DNA of 64,000 nt. It comes from Nitrospirae bacterium MYbin3 (lineage in GTDB: Bacteria; Nitrospirota; Thermodesulfovibrionia; Thermodesulfovibrionales; Dissulfurispiraceae). The stretch is taken from assembly GCA_002753335.1 (NCBI GenBank), contig PEAD01000004.1:70746-134745 (forward strand), written 5' to 3'. The translations under genes and the position numbers were made by a program. The notes beneath the pieces were generated by a model, which worked only from the letters and a program-made list of their open reading frames with translations, made no database searches and had not been told where the DNA came from. Within the stretch, counting starts at the first letter, position 1, and every line of letters starts with the position of its first letter. This document shows positions 46,430 through 54,173 of the stretch, piece by piece.

Positions 46430-48827
46430 GAAAAAACAAGTCAGAAGTCAAAAAGCGGCAGTGAAAACTAAAAAGAAAGAAGAACAGATTATAGAGATAA
46501 CTGGAACAAAGGCTGTTATTCGCGGAAATGTCAACGGCAGCAGAGTGCCGTCTCGCATACTTGAAGAGCATATTCAACTGGCTGTGCAGGAAGGCGCAAG
46601 AGAGCTTCACATTCAGGCTGCCGGACAGCACGGGATAGGCGGAAGAATATGGCCTAAAGATGAAACCGTAAAATTTTATGTTGAAGGCCCTGCAGGGCAG
46701 AGGCTCGGAAGCATGGGCATGCCCGGAACCGAGATTATACTGAAGAACAGCGCTTCGGACGATGTGGGCTGGATAAACTGCGGGGCAAAGATAACAGTTT
46801 TGGGAGATGTCACAAACGGCGCCTTCAACGCGGCAGCTCAGGGAACCCTTTATGTTCAGGGCGGCGGCGGCGCAAGATGCGAAACAATGACAAAAAGAAA
46901 CCCTCGCTTTGAACCGCCTCAGTCATGGTATTTCAGAAACGTGGGCGATTCTTTCGCTGAGTTCAAAGCTGGTGGCATCGCGGTTGTATGCGGTGTTGAT
47001 TCTAGAAACCCCGAAAATATCCTCGGTTATCGTCCTTGCGTCGGAATGGTCGGCGGCACAATATATTTCAGGGGACCGATTCAGGGCTACAGCGAGCGCG
47101 ACGTAAAACTGCTCGAACTCACTCCTCAGGATTGGGAATGGCTCACAACTAATATGAAGCCGTACCTCGAAGCAATAGACAGAATGTCCTATTACAAAGA
47201 GCTTACACGCTCCATGGACGACTGGAAGAAGCTCATAGCATACACGCCGCAGGAAAAAGCAAAGAAAAAACCTTTAAAGATAAGCGCGACAGAGTTCAGG
47301 AAGAACCACTGGGAAAAGGCTGTAGGCCAAGGCGGTATATTTGCAGAATACCTTGACCATGACCTGACTGTGCTTCCATATATCACGACCGGCAAATTCA
47401 GAAGAAACAAGCCGGTATGGGCGAATGAAAAATATGCACCCCCCTGCGCTTACGCCTGTCCGACATATATACCGTCGCACAAACGAGCAACGCTTATCAG
47501 GGAAGGCAAGCTGAATGAGGCGCTCGAACTTGTGCTTCAGTACAGCCCGCTTCCTGCAACGGTTTGCGGAGAGATATGCCCCAACCTCTGCATGAATAGC
47601 TGCACGAGAGGTCAGCTCGACAGGCCCCTTGCGATAGACAAATTAGGAAAGCTCTCGTTAGATATGCCCGCCCCTAAAAAAGCAGCAGCAACAAACCATA
47701 AAATCGCCGTAATCGGAGGCGGCCCCGGCGGCATGAGCGCTGCGTGGCAGTTGGCGATAAAAGGACACACCGTAAATCTTTACGAGGCATCAGCCAAACT
47801 CGGAGGCAAGCTCGAACTCTGCATCCCGCATGAGAGGTTGCCTAGAGAAATTATAGACAAAGAAACCGAAAGGTTCCGGCAGCTAGGAATTAATCTTCAT
47901 CTGAACACAAAGGTCACAAAAGAGCTGTTCGATAAAATATACAAAGACCATGAAGTGGTTGTTCTTGCCTGCGGCGCGCACCAGCCAAGAAAGGTTTCGT
48001 TCCCCGGCTCGGACGAGATAGCTTCAGCTTACGAGTTCCTCAGAGACATAAACCTCGGCAAACACCCGGATTTAAAGGGCAAGAAGGTTGTAATTATCGG
48101 GGCAGGTAATGTGGGCATGGATGTCGCATCAGAAGCGTACAACTACGGCGCCGAATCTGTGACTGCGGTGGATATTCAGAAACCGGCCGCCTTCGGCAAA
48201 GAGATGGATATAGCAAAGGCAAAGGGCACACAGATAGCTTGGCCTAAATTCACAGACAGGTTCGACAAAAAAGAAAGAAAGATCATCTTTAAAGATGGAT
48301 CATTCCTCGATGCGGATGTGGTGATAATGTCGATAGGCGATGTGCCGCAGCTCGATTTTCTTCCGGCAAGTGTGCATAGCGAGCGCGGCTGGCTGACTGT
48401 AAATGACGAATTCCAGACCTCCGACGTAAAGGTTTATGCGATAGGCGATGTCACTGGACTCGGACTTGTAACGCATGCTATCGGACATGGGCGATTGATG
48501 GCCGAAAACATACATTATCAGTTGATGCACGCGCCGAGACAGCCCGAAGCAAAACAGGTTGTGCCCTACGAAAAAATAAAGACCGAATACTACGAGGCCT
48601 GCAAAACAGCCTTTACTCCACAGGAAGAAGGCAACAGATGCATGTCCTGCGCAACTTGCCGCGATTGCCATATGTGCGAAGTCAGTTGCTATTGGGGGGC
48701 AATAACCCGCAATGATCTCGGCAACGGCAGGTACGAGTATGTTACTGACGATGAGAAATGCATCGGCTGCGGCTTCTGCGCCGGAATCTGTCCTTGCGGT
48801 GTTTGGGAGATGACAGAGAATATTTAA
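46419..48827 (+). CDS. fusion of GltB GXGXG domain, GltD-type oxidoreductase and C-terminal ferredoxin
   Basis: An 802-residue fusion. Residues about 25-235 form the GXGXG beta-helix domain of GltB (GRIWPKDETVKFYVEGP, GDVTNGAFNAAAQG, MVGGTIYFRG). From about 345 comes a GltD-like module: Fe-S Cys groups (CAYACP, CGEICPNLCMNSC), FAD-binding VIGGGPGGMSAAWQLA and NAD(P)-binding VIIGAGNVGMDVASEA. The C-terminus has two further clusters (CMSCATCRDCHMC and CIGCGFCAGICPCG). The enzyme can therefore take electrons from NAD(P)H or ferredoxin. A 30-residue Lys-rich head precedes the fold. The start overlaps the previous gene by 11 bp, and a strong terminator follows. Confidence 0.95.
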   Translation: MPAKKKQVRSQKAAVKTKKKEEQIIEITGTKAVIRGNVNGSRVPSRILEEHIQLAVQEGARELHIQAAGQHGIGGRIWPKDETVKFYVEGPAGQRLGSMGMPGTEIILKNSASDDVGWINCGAKITVLGDVTNGAFNAAAQGTLYVQGGGGARCETMTKRNPRFEPPQSWYFRNVGDSFAEFKAGGIAVVCGVDSRNPENILGYRPCVGMVGGTIYFRGPIQGYSERDVKLLELTPQDWEWLTTNMKPYLEAIDRMSYYKELTRSMDDWKKLIAYTPQEKAKKKPLKISATEFRKNHWEKAVGQGGIFAEYLDHDLTVLPYITTGKFRRNKPVWANEKYAPPCAYACPTYIPSHKRATLIREGKLNEALELVLQYSPLPATVCGEICPNLCMNSCTRGQLDRPLAIDKLGKLSLDMPAPKKAAATNHKIAVIGGGPGGMSAAWQLAIKGHTVNLYEASAKLGGKLELCIPHERLPREIIDKETERFRQLGINLHLNTKVTKELFDKIYKDHEVVVLACGAHQPRKVSFPGSDEIASAYEFLRDINLGKHPDLKGKKVVIIGAGNVGMDVASEAYNYGAESVTAVDIQKPAAFGKEMDIAKAKGTQIAWPKFTDRFDKKERKIIFKDGSFLDADVVIMSIGDVPQLDFLPASVHSERGWLTVNDEFQTSDVKVYAIGDVTGLGLVTHAIGHGRLMAENIHYQLMHAPRQPEAKQVVPYEKIKTEYYEACKTAFTPQEEGNRCMSCATCRDCHMCEVSCYWGAITRNDLGNGRYEYVTDDEKCIGCGFCAGICPCGVWEMTENI

Positions 48828-48848
48828 TTTTAAAGCGATTTGATTTTA

Positions 48849-48881
48849 AATGGGCGGTGAATTGGATATTCACCGCCCATT
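48849..48881 (+). terminator. Rho-independent terminator of the glutamate synthase operon
   Basis: AATGGGCGGTGAAT and its exact complement form a 14-bp stem with a 5-nt loop, 21 bp after the stop codon and followed by GTTTATTAT. The att repeat of the integrated element begins 7 bp later. Confidence 0.88.
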
Positions 48882-48888
48882 GTTTATT

Positions 48889-48922
48889 ATGGTGCCGGTG
48901 GGGAGGGTCGAACTCCCACGAG
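48889..48922 (-). repeat. left att repeat, 3' fragment of tRNA-Leu
   Basis: Identical over 34 bases to 50055-50088. On the minus strand it holds the CCA end, the acceptor 3' strand and the T-arm of tRNA-Leu, but no anticodon arm, so it cannot be a working tRNA. It is the distal att site of the integrated element. Confidence 0.93.
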
Positions 48923-48983
48923 AGAGGTGTCCGGGTTTGTTTGGATACTTTGAAACGATTTTTAAGTGGTAAACTGCTCTGCC

Positions 48984-49211
48984 TCATGCCGCTACCTCTA
49001 TCTTCGGTAGTGTAGTCCAGTAAATCTCATTCGGCGTTCTGCCGTCAAGTCCTTGATGCCGTCGCCGACTGTTGTAAAACTCAAAATAAGTTGCAAGCCC
49101 AATTCTGGCCTCTGATATAGAAACATAAGCCTTTAGATAAATATCTTCGTACTTCACACTACGCGAAGTAACAGAAAGTCTCTCGACCGCGCTGAACTTA
49201 GTGTTGATCAT
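48984..49211 (-). pseudogene. IS3-family transposase (OrfB) C-terminal remnant
   Basis: The 75 residues match the last part of IS3-type OrfB transposases: VKYEDIYLKAY, ARIGLATYFEFYNSRRRHQGLDGRTPNEIYW. The catalytic DDE core is absent apart from the final helix region, and the segment before VKYED is degenerate. The element end is probably close to 48923-48945, directly beside the left att repeat, where GAGGTGTCCGGG resembles IS3-type termini. It stops at the junction with the integrase gene near 49205. Confidence 0.85.
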
Positions 49212-49219
49212 TTAAAACT

Positions 49220-50005
49220 ATGCTTTGCGGGATGGCGACAAATGAAATAACAACAAATAATATTAACAAATACATCGACAACAGGCAGAAAAATGGGGCA
49301 AATGCCACAATAAACCGTGAACTTGCTGCACTCAAAAGGATGTTTTCTATAGGTTTTAACCAGACACCACACAAAATAATACGAATTCCTTCTTTAACTG
49401 AACACAATGTTCGCACAGGCTATTTTGAGCATCATGAATATCTTAAAATGTGTGATGTTTTGCCTAGCCATATTAAACCGGTATTTATTATGGGTTATCG
49501 CACAGGTATGAGGATTTCAGAAATTCTTTCTCTTAATTGGGAAACAGTAAATATATTTGATCGGAGGATAACGTTGGTGAATACAAAAAATAATGAGCCA
49601 CGGATTATACCTCTTGTTGGGGAATTGTTTGATACGATTCTGAAGCAGAAGGTTCTCTGTGATAGTAGTTATTCAAAATTTCCATATGTTTTTTCCAGAA
49701 ATCGAAAGCAGATTAAAGATTTCCGAGGGGTTTGGAACGCTGCATTTGAGAAAGCCGCGATAGAGCGCAAATTGTTTCATGACTTGAGGAGGACTGCTGT
49801 TAGAAATATGGTAAGGGCTGGGGTTGCTGAGAAGGTGTCAATGCAAATCTCAGGACACAAAACCCGTGATGTTTTTGAGCGATACCATATTGTAAACGAA
49901 GATGATTTGAAGCTTGCTTTTCAAAAAGTTGACAGCATGCATGCTGAAACTGAAAAAGCTGTTGAGAAAGAAAACAGCGGGCACAAAACAGGCACAATCG
50001 GATAA
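49220..50005 (+). pseudogene. tyrosine integrase, N-terminal DNA-binding domain missing
   Basis: The frame gives 261 residues, about 80-130 fewer than complete island integrases of this type. It opens in the middle of the core-binding domain (NEITTNNINKYIDNRQKNG, ATINRELAALKRMF). An in-frame stop lies 15 bp upstream, next to the IS3 scrap. The catalytic domain is intact: Arg98 (GYRTGMRISEI), His187 and Arg190 (FHDLRR), His213 (SGHKT) and Tyr222 (RYHI). It lies 49 bp from the right att repeat. Without its arm-binding part it is unlikely to mobilise the element. Confidence 0.88.
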
Positions 50006-50054
50006 AGGAGGAAATTTATGAAAAAAACAAAACAAGCCAAGTCTCTGTTTTTCA

Positions 50055-50088
50055 ATGGTGCCGGTGGGGAGGGTCGAACTCCCACGAG
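50055..50088 (-). repeat. right att repeat within the tRNA-Leu 3' end
   Basis: Exact copy of 48889-48922. It covers the CCA end, acceptor 3' strand, T-arm and part of the variable arm of the intact tRNA-Leu gene. Integration by a tyrosine recombinase at this sequence restores the tRNA, which explains the repeat. Confidence 0.93.
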
Positions 50089-50142
50089 GTTGCCCTCACC
50101 GGATTTTGAGTCCGGCGCGTCTGCCAGTTCCACCACACCGGC
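50056..50142 (-). tRNA. tRNA-Leu (anticodon CAA)
   Basis: The 87-nt gene folds as a class II tRNA. The acceptor stem GCCGGTG pairs with CACCGGC, and the D-arm contains TGGCAGA. The anticodon stem CCGGA/TCCGG encloses CTCAAAA, which gives anticodon CAA reading UUG. The long variable arm is GAGGGCAACCTC, and the T-arm GTGGGAGTTCGACCCTCCC carries GTTCGA. CCA is encoded. Its 3' end is the integration target of the element at 48889-50088. Confidence 0.96.
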
Positions 50143-50252
50143 TGTGGAAATTATCTTAGAGCATCAACGAGTTGCAGAATATTGTAGCCTATCACAAAGT
50201 ATTCGTTAGTGTCAAAACTAGCGGTATGCTTTAATCTCTGACAATGCTTATT

Positions 50253-50321
50253 AATCAAAAACGTACTTGACAAGAATCAAAAACTTACTTGCTTGACAAG
50301 AAAATAATTTTGTTTTATCGT
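50253..50321 (+). promoter_or_regulatory. promoter with imperfect tandem repeat upstream of the YeiH-type gene
   Basis: TTGACA (50293-50298) and TATCGT (50316-50321) are separated by 17 nt. The -35 lies inside the second copy of a tandem repeat: 50253-50274 and 50275-50300 share AATCAAAAAC, a TACTTG core and TTGACAAG, differing by one base and a 4-base insertion. Two direct operators of one regulator overlapping the -35 would explain this. The rest of the 267-bp space between the tRNA and 50410 shows nothing else. Confidence 0.55.
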
Positions 50322-50409
50322 TTTAGTCAAAGGGGGTTAGCTGTAACGTTTAATAATTTTTACACATCCATTAAAGCTGGAAAAAAATACTATTGCGGAG
50401 GTGTTTTAT

Positions 50410-51942
50410 ATGGCCCCAAAAGGAAGTAGCCTGTCGGATTTGTGGAAAAATGAGGACTGGCTTGCTGTCTGGATAGGTTTTTTCATAATCGCTATGGTAC
50501 TCATTTTTAACCAGTGGAGCATAATAGACTTAAAAAAGGTGTCGCCCGGGCACAAATGGGCAACTGATGGTCAGATAGCCTCGCGTGTTGAAAAATGGAA
50601 TGCCGCTATAGACCCTCTAATGAAAGATGCCGAGGCAAAAGGTGAACAGGGAGCTGTGGTGCGCTTGCAGGGCTTGAAAGAGACATTGCAGAAAGGCGAT
50701 AGGAAATCGATTGCTGAAGCTGCAGGCAGAGTTGAGCGTATGGGCGGATTGGTTGGTGAGCTTGGCAAGGAGGTTGGTGCACACGCAAAGGCAGAGCCGG
50801 CTAAGCTATTTACTGCTGACAATCTAACAAGAGGTTTTAAAATATGCGTGGCTTTTATGATTATAGCTACGATTGGCCTCAAGATGATGGGTAGTGTGAA
50901 CCTAGGCAAGTTTGTTTTAGGTTTCCCAATTGTATTTATTCTTGCATGGCTTGCCCGTTTAATTGCAGGCAATGCAGCTCCGGGTGATTGGGGCATAGAA
51001 TATGTGGTATTTTCACTTGCAATAGGCCTGATACTCAGCAATCTCATAGGGCTTCCAGCATGGCTTATGGAGGCTGTGAGAACCGAATATTACATCAAAT
51101 CAGGGCTTGTTATTCTTGGCGCCGGGCTTCTTTTTTTCGAGATATTGCAGGCTGGCGCGCTTGGTATAATGCAGGCCATAGGTGTAGTTTTTGTGGTGTG
51201 GTATGCCTGTTATTGGCTTGCAAAGAAGCTTAAGGTTGATGATGAATTTGCGGTTATGCTGTCAAGCGCAGTGTCGATATGCGGAGTTTCAGCCGCAATC
51301 GCAACATGCGGAGCAATTGAGGGCGACAAGAAAAAACTGTCTTATGTTACTTCACTCGTTCTGATAGTGGCTGTGCCTATGATGGTGATAATGCCTTGGG
51401 CTGTAAAGGCCTTTGGAATTCCGGATATAGTCGGCGGGGCATGGCTGGGCGGCACGCTCGATACGAGCGGTTCTGTTGTTGCTGCAGGCGCGCTGATAAG
51501 CGAGGCTGCGATGAAAACAGGGGTTATCGTTAAGTTTTCGCAAAATGCGCTCATCGGTGTTGCTGCATTTATACTTTCGATATGGTGGACATGCAAAAAA
51601 GGAGCTGAATGCGGCGAAAAGCCTACTGCTCGTATAATATGGGATCGTTTCCCCAAATTCGTGCTTGGCTTTATAGTCGCTTCGGTCTTTTTCTCTTTCT
51701 TTCTGCATATAGATACGGTAAACGCCACTAAAAGTCTTCTCGGAGACTTAAGGACATGGTGGTTCGCACTTGCTTTCGTATCTATCGGCCTCGAAACGCG
51801 CTTTGTAGATATAGCTAAGATGGAGGGCGGCAGGCCCGCACTGGCCTTTATTGCTGCGCAGACGTTTAATGTTATATGGACTCTGATTTTAGCGTACATA
51901 CTGTTTGGAGGGTATATATTCCCGGTGCCTGATATAAAATAA
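50410..51942 (+). CDS. YeiH-family putative sulfate/sulfonate-type exporter
   Basis: A 510-residue membrane protein of the conserved YeiH family (PF03601), with about ten helices. The family core is visible as SGLVILGAGLLFFEIL, SSAVSICGVSAAIATCGAI, GGTLDTSGSVVAAGALI and WWFALAFVSIGLETRF. A soluble, helical segment of about 100 residues (roughly 45-140) is inserted after the first helix, which makes it longer than E. coli YeiH. The ATG at 50410 has GGAGG 9 nt upstream; a GTG at 50401 overlaps that site and is less likely. It is followed 52 bp later by the rhodanese gene, probably in one transcript, suggesting a sulfur or selenium oxyanion role. Confidence 0.88.
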   Translation: MAPKGSSLSDLWKNEDWLAVWIGFFIIAMVLIFNQWSIIDLKKVSPGHKWATDGQIASRVEKWNAAIDPLMKDAEAKGEQGAVVRLQGLKETLQKGDRKSIAEAAGRVERMGGLVGELGKEVGAHAKAEPAKLFTADNLTRGFKICVAFMIIATIGLKMMGSVNLGKFVLGFPIVFILAWLARLIAGNAAPGDWGIEYVVFSLAIGLILSNLIGLPAWLMEAVRTEYYIKSGLVILGAGLLFFEILQAGALGIMQAIGVVFVVWYACYWLAKKLKVDDEFAVMLSSAVSICGVSAAIATCGAIEGDKKKLSYVTSLVLIVAVPMMVIMPWAVKAFGIPDIVGGAWLGGTLDTSGSVVAAGALISEAAMKTGVIVKFSQNALIGVAAFILSIWWTCKKGAECGEKPTARIIWDRFPKFVLGFIVASVFFSFFLHIDTVNATKSLLGDLRTWWFALAFVSIGLETRFVDIAKMEGGRPALAFIAAQTFNVIWTLILAYILFGGYIFPVPDIK

Positions 51943-51994
51943 CAGGACCCCGGCAGAAAAAAATAAATACTATCTGGAAGGAGGTGAACTATCG

Positions 51995-52495
51995 ATGAGT
52001 AAACGTTTAATCGCTTTTGTTGTGGTTGTTTTCTTCATCGCAAGCGGCAGTATAGTTTTGGCTCAACAGTACTCTGCCAATGCTATGAAAAAAATCGAAG
52101 AGCTTAAGATTATGAGCAGAGATAAAAAAGATATGCCCGAGAGCATGCCTGGAGTCAAAAAGATCACTGCTGAAGAGCTAAAGAAATGGCTAGAAACAAA
52201 CAAGAAGTTTGTGTTTCTCGACAACAGAGTGCCTGCTGATTTTGAAAAGGAACGGATTGCTAAGGCTGTTCGGCTTTCTCCGGATGACCTGCTTGAAAAA
52301 GGGCCTAAAGCAGCAGAACAACTCGGGCTTAAAAAAGACGATACGATTGTCTTTTACTGAAACGGCATTAAATGCTGGAGGTCTTCCGGCGCAATAATTC
52401 TGCTTCAGGATCTTGGGTATAAAAACATTTACTGGTATCGCGAAGGTATTCCGGATTGGATAAAGAAAGGCTATCCGACTACCGAGGGCAAATAA
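51995..52495 (+). CDS. exported rhodanese-like selenoprotein (in-frame TGA = Sec122)
   Basis: A 166-residue rhodanese-domain protein with a signal peptide (1-23, ending VLAQQ). The domain runs from ITAEELKKWLE through FVFLDNR to IYWYREGIPDWIKKGYP at the C-terminus. The frame is interrupted once, by TGA at 52358-52360. This falls precisely after DDTIVFY, where rhodanese homologues have the catalytic Cys, and the conserved NGIKCWRSSGA follows in the same frame. A SECIS-type hairpin lies 13 bases after the TGA, so decoding as selenocysteine is the best reading; a pseudogene is the alternative. Cys127 could form a selenenyl-sulfide with Sec122. AGGAGGTGA precedes the ATG, and a strong terminator follows. 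Confidence 0.88.
52374..52390 (+). promoter_or_regulatory. bacterial SECIS-type hairpin of the rhodanese selenoprotein
   Basis: GCTGGA and TCCGGC pair (one U-G wobble) around the loop GGTCT. The loop begins 19 nt after the TGA. E. coli fdhF has the same GGUCU loop at almost the same distance (recalled as 18 nt), which is the feature bound by SelB. The hairpin lies inside the coding sequence, as bacterial SECIS elements do. Confidence 0.82.
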
Positions 52496-52511
52496 GCAGC
52501 AATCGGAATCG

Positions 52512-52550
52512 CATAAGAGGGGTATGTCTTACACACATACCCCTCTTATG
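52512..52550 (+). terminator. Rho-independent terminator after the rhodanese gene
   Basis: CATAAGAGGGGTATGT and its exact complement form a 16-bp stem with a 7-nt loop, followed by TATCTATTTTTTATTT. It ends the YeiH-rhodanese unit and isolates it from terC. Confidence 0.93.
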
Positions 52551-52622
52551 TATCTATTTTTTATTTGCGAGGGAGACGATGTTTTTGATTGAGAATTATA
52601 TAATGATAAGACAGGAACAGGC

Positions 52623-53366
52623 ATGGATTTAGGAATACTCGGCACTATAACTCTTGACTGGAATTTTGCATCGGCATTATTCAGCATAATTATTATAGAC
52701 CTGATTCTTGCAGGCGATAATGCTGTTGTAATCGCTATGGCGGTGCGCTCTCTGCCCCATGAACAGCGAAAGAAAGGCATACTTTTTGGTGCCGGAGCCG
52801 CGGTGTTGTTGAGAGTTATTCTGACCTTTTTTGTTGCTCAATTGCTTCAGGTAAGCTTTATCAAGCTTGTCGGAGGCATTTTGATAACATGGATCGCGGT
52901 GAAACTTTTTATGGAAGGCGTGCCGGATGAGAGTATTGACAAAGAAGCCACAACCATCGGGCAGGCTATTAAGCTGATTGTTATCGCGGATATAACGATG
53001 GCTACAGACAACATGCTTGCTGTGGGCGGGGCTTCGCAAGGCAACCTTTTTCTTTTGTTGTTTGGACTAGGGCTCAGCATTCCGTTTGTCGTATTCACAA
53101 GCAACCTGCTTTCTATGCTTATGGATAAATATCCGGCGATAATATATATAGGCGCTGCAATTCTCGGTAAGGTGGGCGGAGAGATGATAATTACGGACCC
53201 TTTTACCGAAAGACTGCTGGCTCCGGGCAAGGCTACTATTTATATGGTTGAAGCTGTTTTTGCAGCAGGAGTTATCGTTACCGGAAAACTTTTGCTTAAG
53301 TGGAAAATTGTAAGGGCTGCGAAAAAAGAACATATCCATGATGCTGATAAGCCGGAGGAGGATTAA
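52623..53366 (+). CDS. TerC-family membrane protein (YjbE type)
   Basis: A 247-residue protein with seven hydrophobic helices. TerC signatures are IDLILAGDNAVVIAMAVRSL and ADITMATDNMLAVGGASQGN, each with the acidic residue and Asn that coordinate a cation. Family members export manganese or calcium, or stabilise membrane-protein metalation; tellurite resistance is not implied. The His- and Asp-containing tail (EHIHDADKPEED) is cytosolic. The cytidylate kinase-like gene starts on the last base of its stop codon (TAATG). Confidence 0.9.
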   Translation: MDLGILGTITLDWNFASALFSIIIIDLILAGDNAVVIAMAVRSLPHEQRKKGILFGAGAAVLLRVILTFFVAQLLQVSFIKLVGGILITWIAVKLFMEGVPDESIDKEATTIGQAIKLIVIADITMATDNMLAVGGASQGNLFLLLFGLGLSIPFVVFTSNLLSMLMDKYPAIIYIGAAILGKVGGEMIITDPFTERLLAPGKATIYMVEAVFAAGVIVTGKLLLKWKIVRAAKKEHIHDADKPEED

Positions 53367-54169
53367 TGGCTATTTTAACCATATCGAGAGAGATCGGAAG
53401 CGGCGGGCGTGAAATAGGATATAAAATTGCCGACCTCATGGGATACGAGCTTATAACCAAAGAAAGGCTTCTTTCAGATATTAAAGAGTGGGGCGCTAAA
53501 TGGGAAAACTGGGGAAAGATTCTGGATGAGCACCATCCCACAGTATGGGAAAAATACGACTGGTCTTTTAAAGGTTTTTGTGCACTTATGCAAAACCAGA
53601 TGCTGCAATACGCATTAAAAGACAAAGTTGTCTTGTTGGGAAGAGGCGGCAACTTTCTGTTTAACGACATACCTTATGCTCTCAGAATACGCATAATTGC
53701 GCCTGTAAAATATCGAGCAGAAAGAATAATGAAGCGTGATTCTGTTGATATAGAGACGGCCCGATGGATTATAGAAAAAACCGACAAGGAAAGGTCGGGG
53801 TTTATCAGAGCCCTTTACGGAGAAGATTTGAATGCTCTGTCCGAATATGATATTACATTCGATACAAGCACGCGTCCGCTTGAAGGGATAATAGCTTCGG
53901 TTAAAGCTGCGCTAGCAGACAAAGAAAGGTTTAATACACCTAATAACTGTGAAAAACTGCGCCTGCACGCACTCGCTGCAAAGATAAAGGCGGTGATACT
54001 TACGGATCCGACATTCTTTATTCCCACGCTTGATATTGACGATGACGGAGAAGGCTTGATTCTTAAGGGCGTGATACACAATCCGAAAGAACACAAGCGC
54101 ATCGAAGATACTGTGCAAAAACTGGCCGGAGATACAAAGGTTAGGTGCAAACTCCATTACAGGAGTTAA
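53366..54169 (+). CDS. cytidylate kinase-like family protein
   Basis: A 267-residue P-loop protein of the Cytidylate_kin2 family. The modified P-loop reads ISREIGSGGREIGYKIA at residues 6-22. Further motifs are VLLGRGGNFLF, RIRIIAPVKYRAERI and the lid-like KTDKERSGFIRALYGED. The last 80 residues resemble a BON-type domain (GLILKGVIHNPKEHKRIED). Such proteins are common in anaerobes and have no established substrate. It is coupled to terC, and GGAGGAGG precedes the ATG. It converges on the Hyf-like operon with a 4-bp gap. Confidence 0.88.
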   Translation: MAILTISREIGSGGREIGYKIADLMGYELITKERLLSDIKEWGAKWENWGKILDEHHPTVWEKYDWSFKGFCALMQNQMLQYALKDKVVLLGRGGNFLFNDIPYALRIRIIAPVKYRAERIMKRDSVDIETARWIIEKTDKERSGFIRALYGEDLNALSEYDITFDTSTRPLEGIIASVKAALADKERFNTPNNCEKLRLHALAAKIKAVILTDPTFFIPTLDIDDDGEGLILKGVIHNPKEHKRIEDTVQKLAGDTKVRCKLHYRS

Positions 54170-54173
54170 GTTT

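Larger units (their letters stand above)
48889..50088. mobile_element. collapsed integrative element at tRNA-Leu(CAA)
   Basis: A 34-bp exact direct repeat bounds this 1.2-kb block, at 48889-48922 and 50055-50088. The right copy is the 3' end of a complete tRNA-Leu gene, and the left copy is an isolated fragment of the same 3' end. Between them are only an IS3-type transposase scrap and a tyrosine integrase without its N-terminal domain. This is the expected footprint of a tRNA-targeting island whose cargo was lost, probably through an IS-associated deletion that fused the IS end to the integrase gene. Confidence 0.85.

Noticed and set aside
48889..48922. A second tRNA gene
   Set aside because: Only the 3' part is present; there is no D-arm, anticodon arm or 5' acceptor strand.
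51995..52360. Reading the rhodanese as a truncated 121-residue gene or pseudogene
   Set aside because: Coding similarity continues in frame after the TGA, the TGA sits at the catalytic Cys, and a SECIS-like hairpin follows, so truncation is the weaker explanation.
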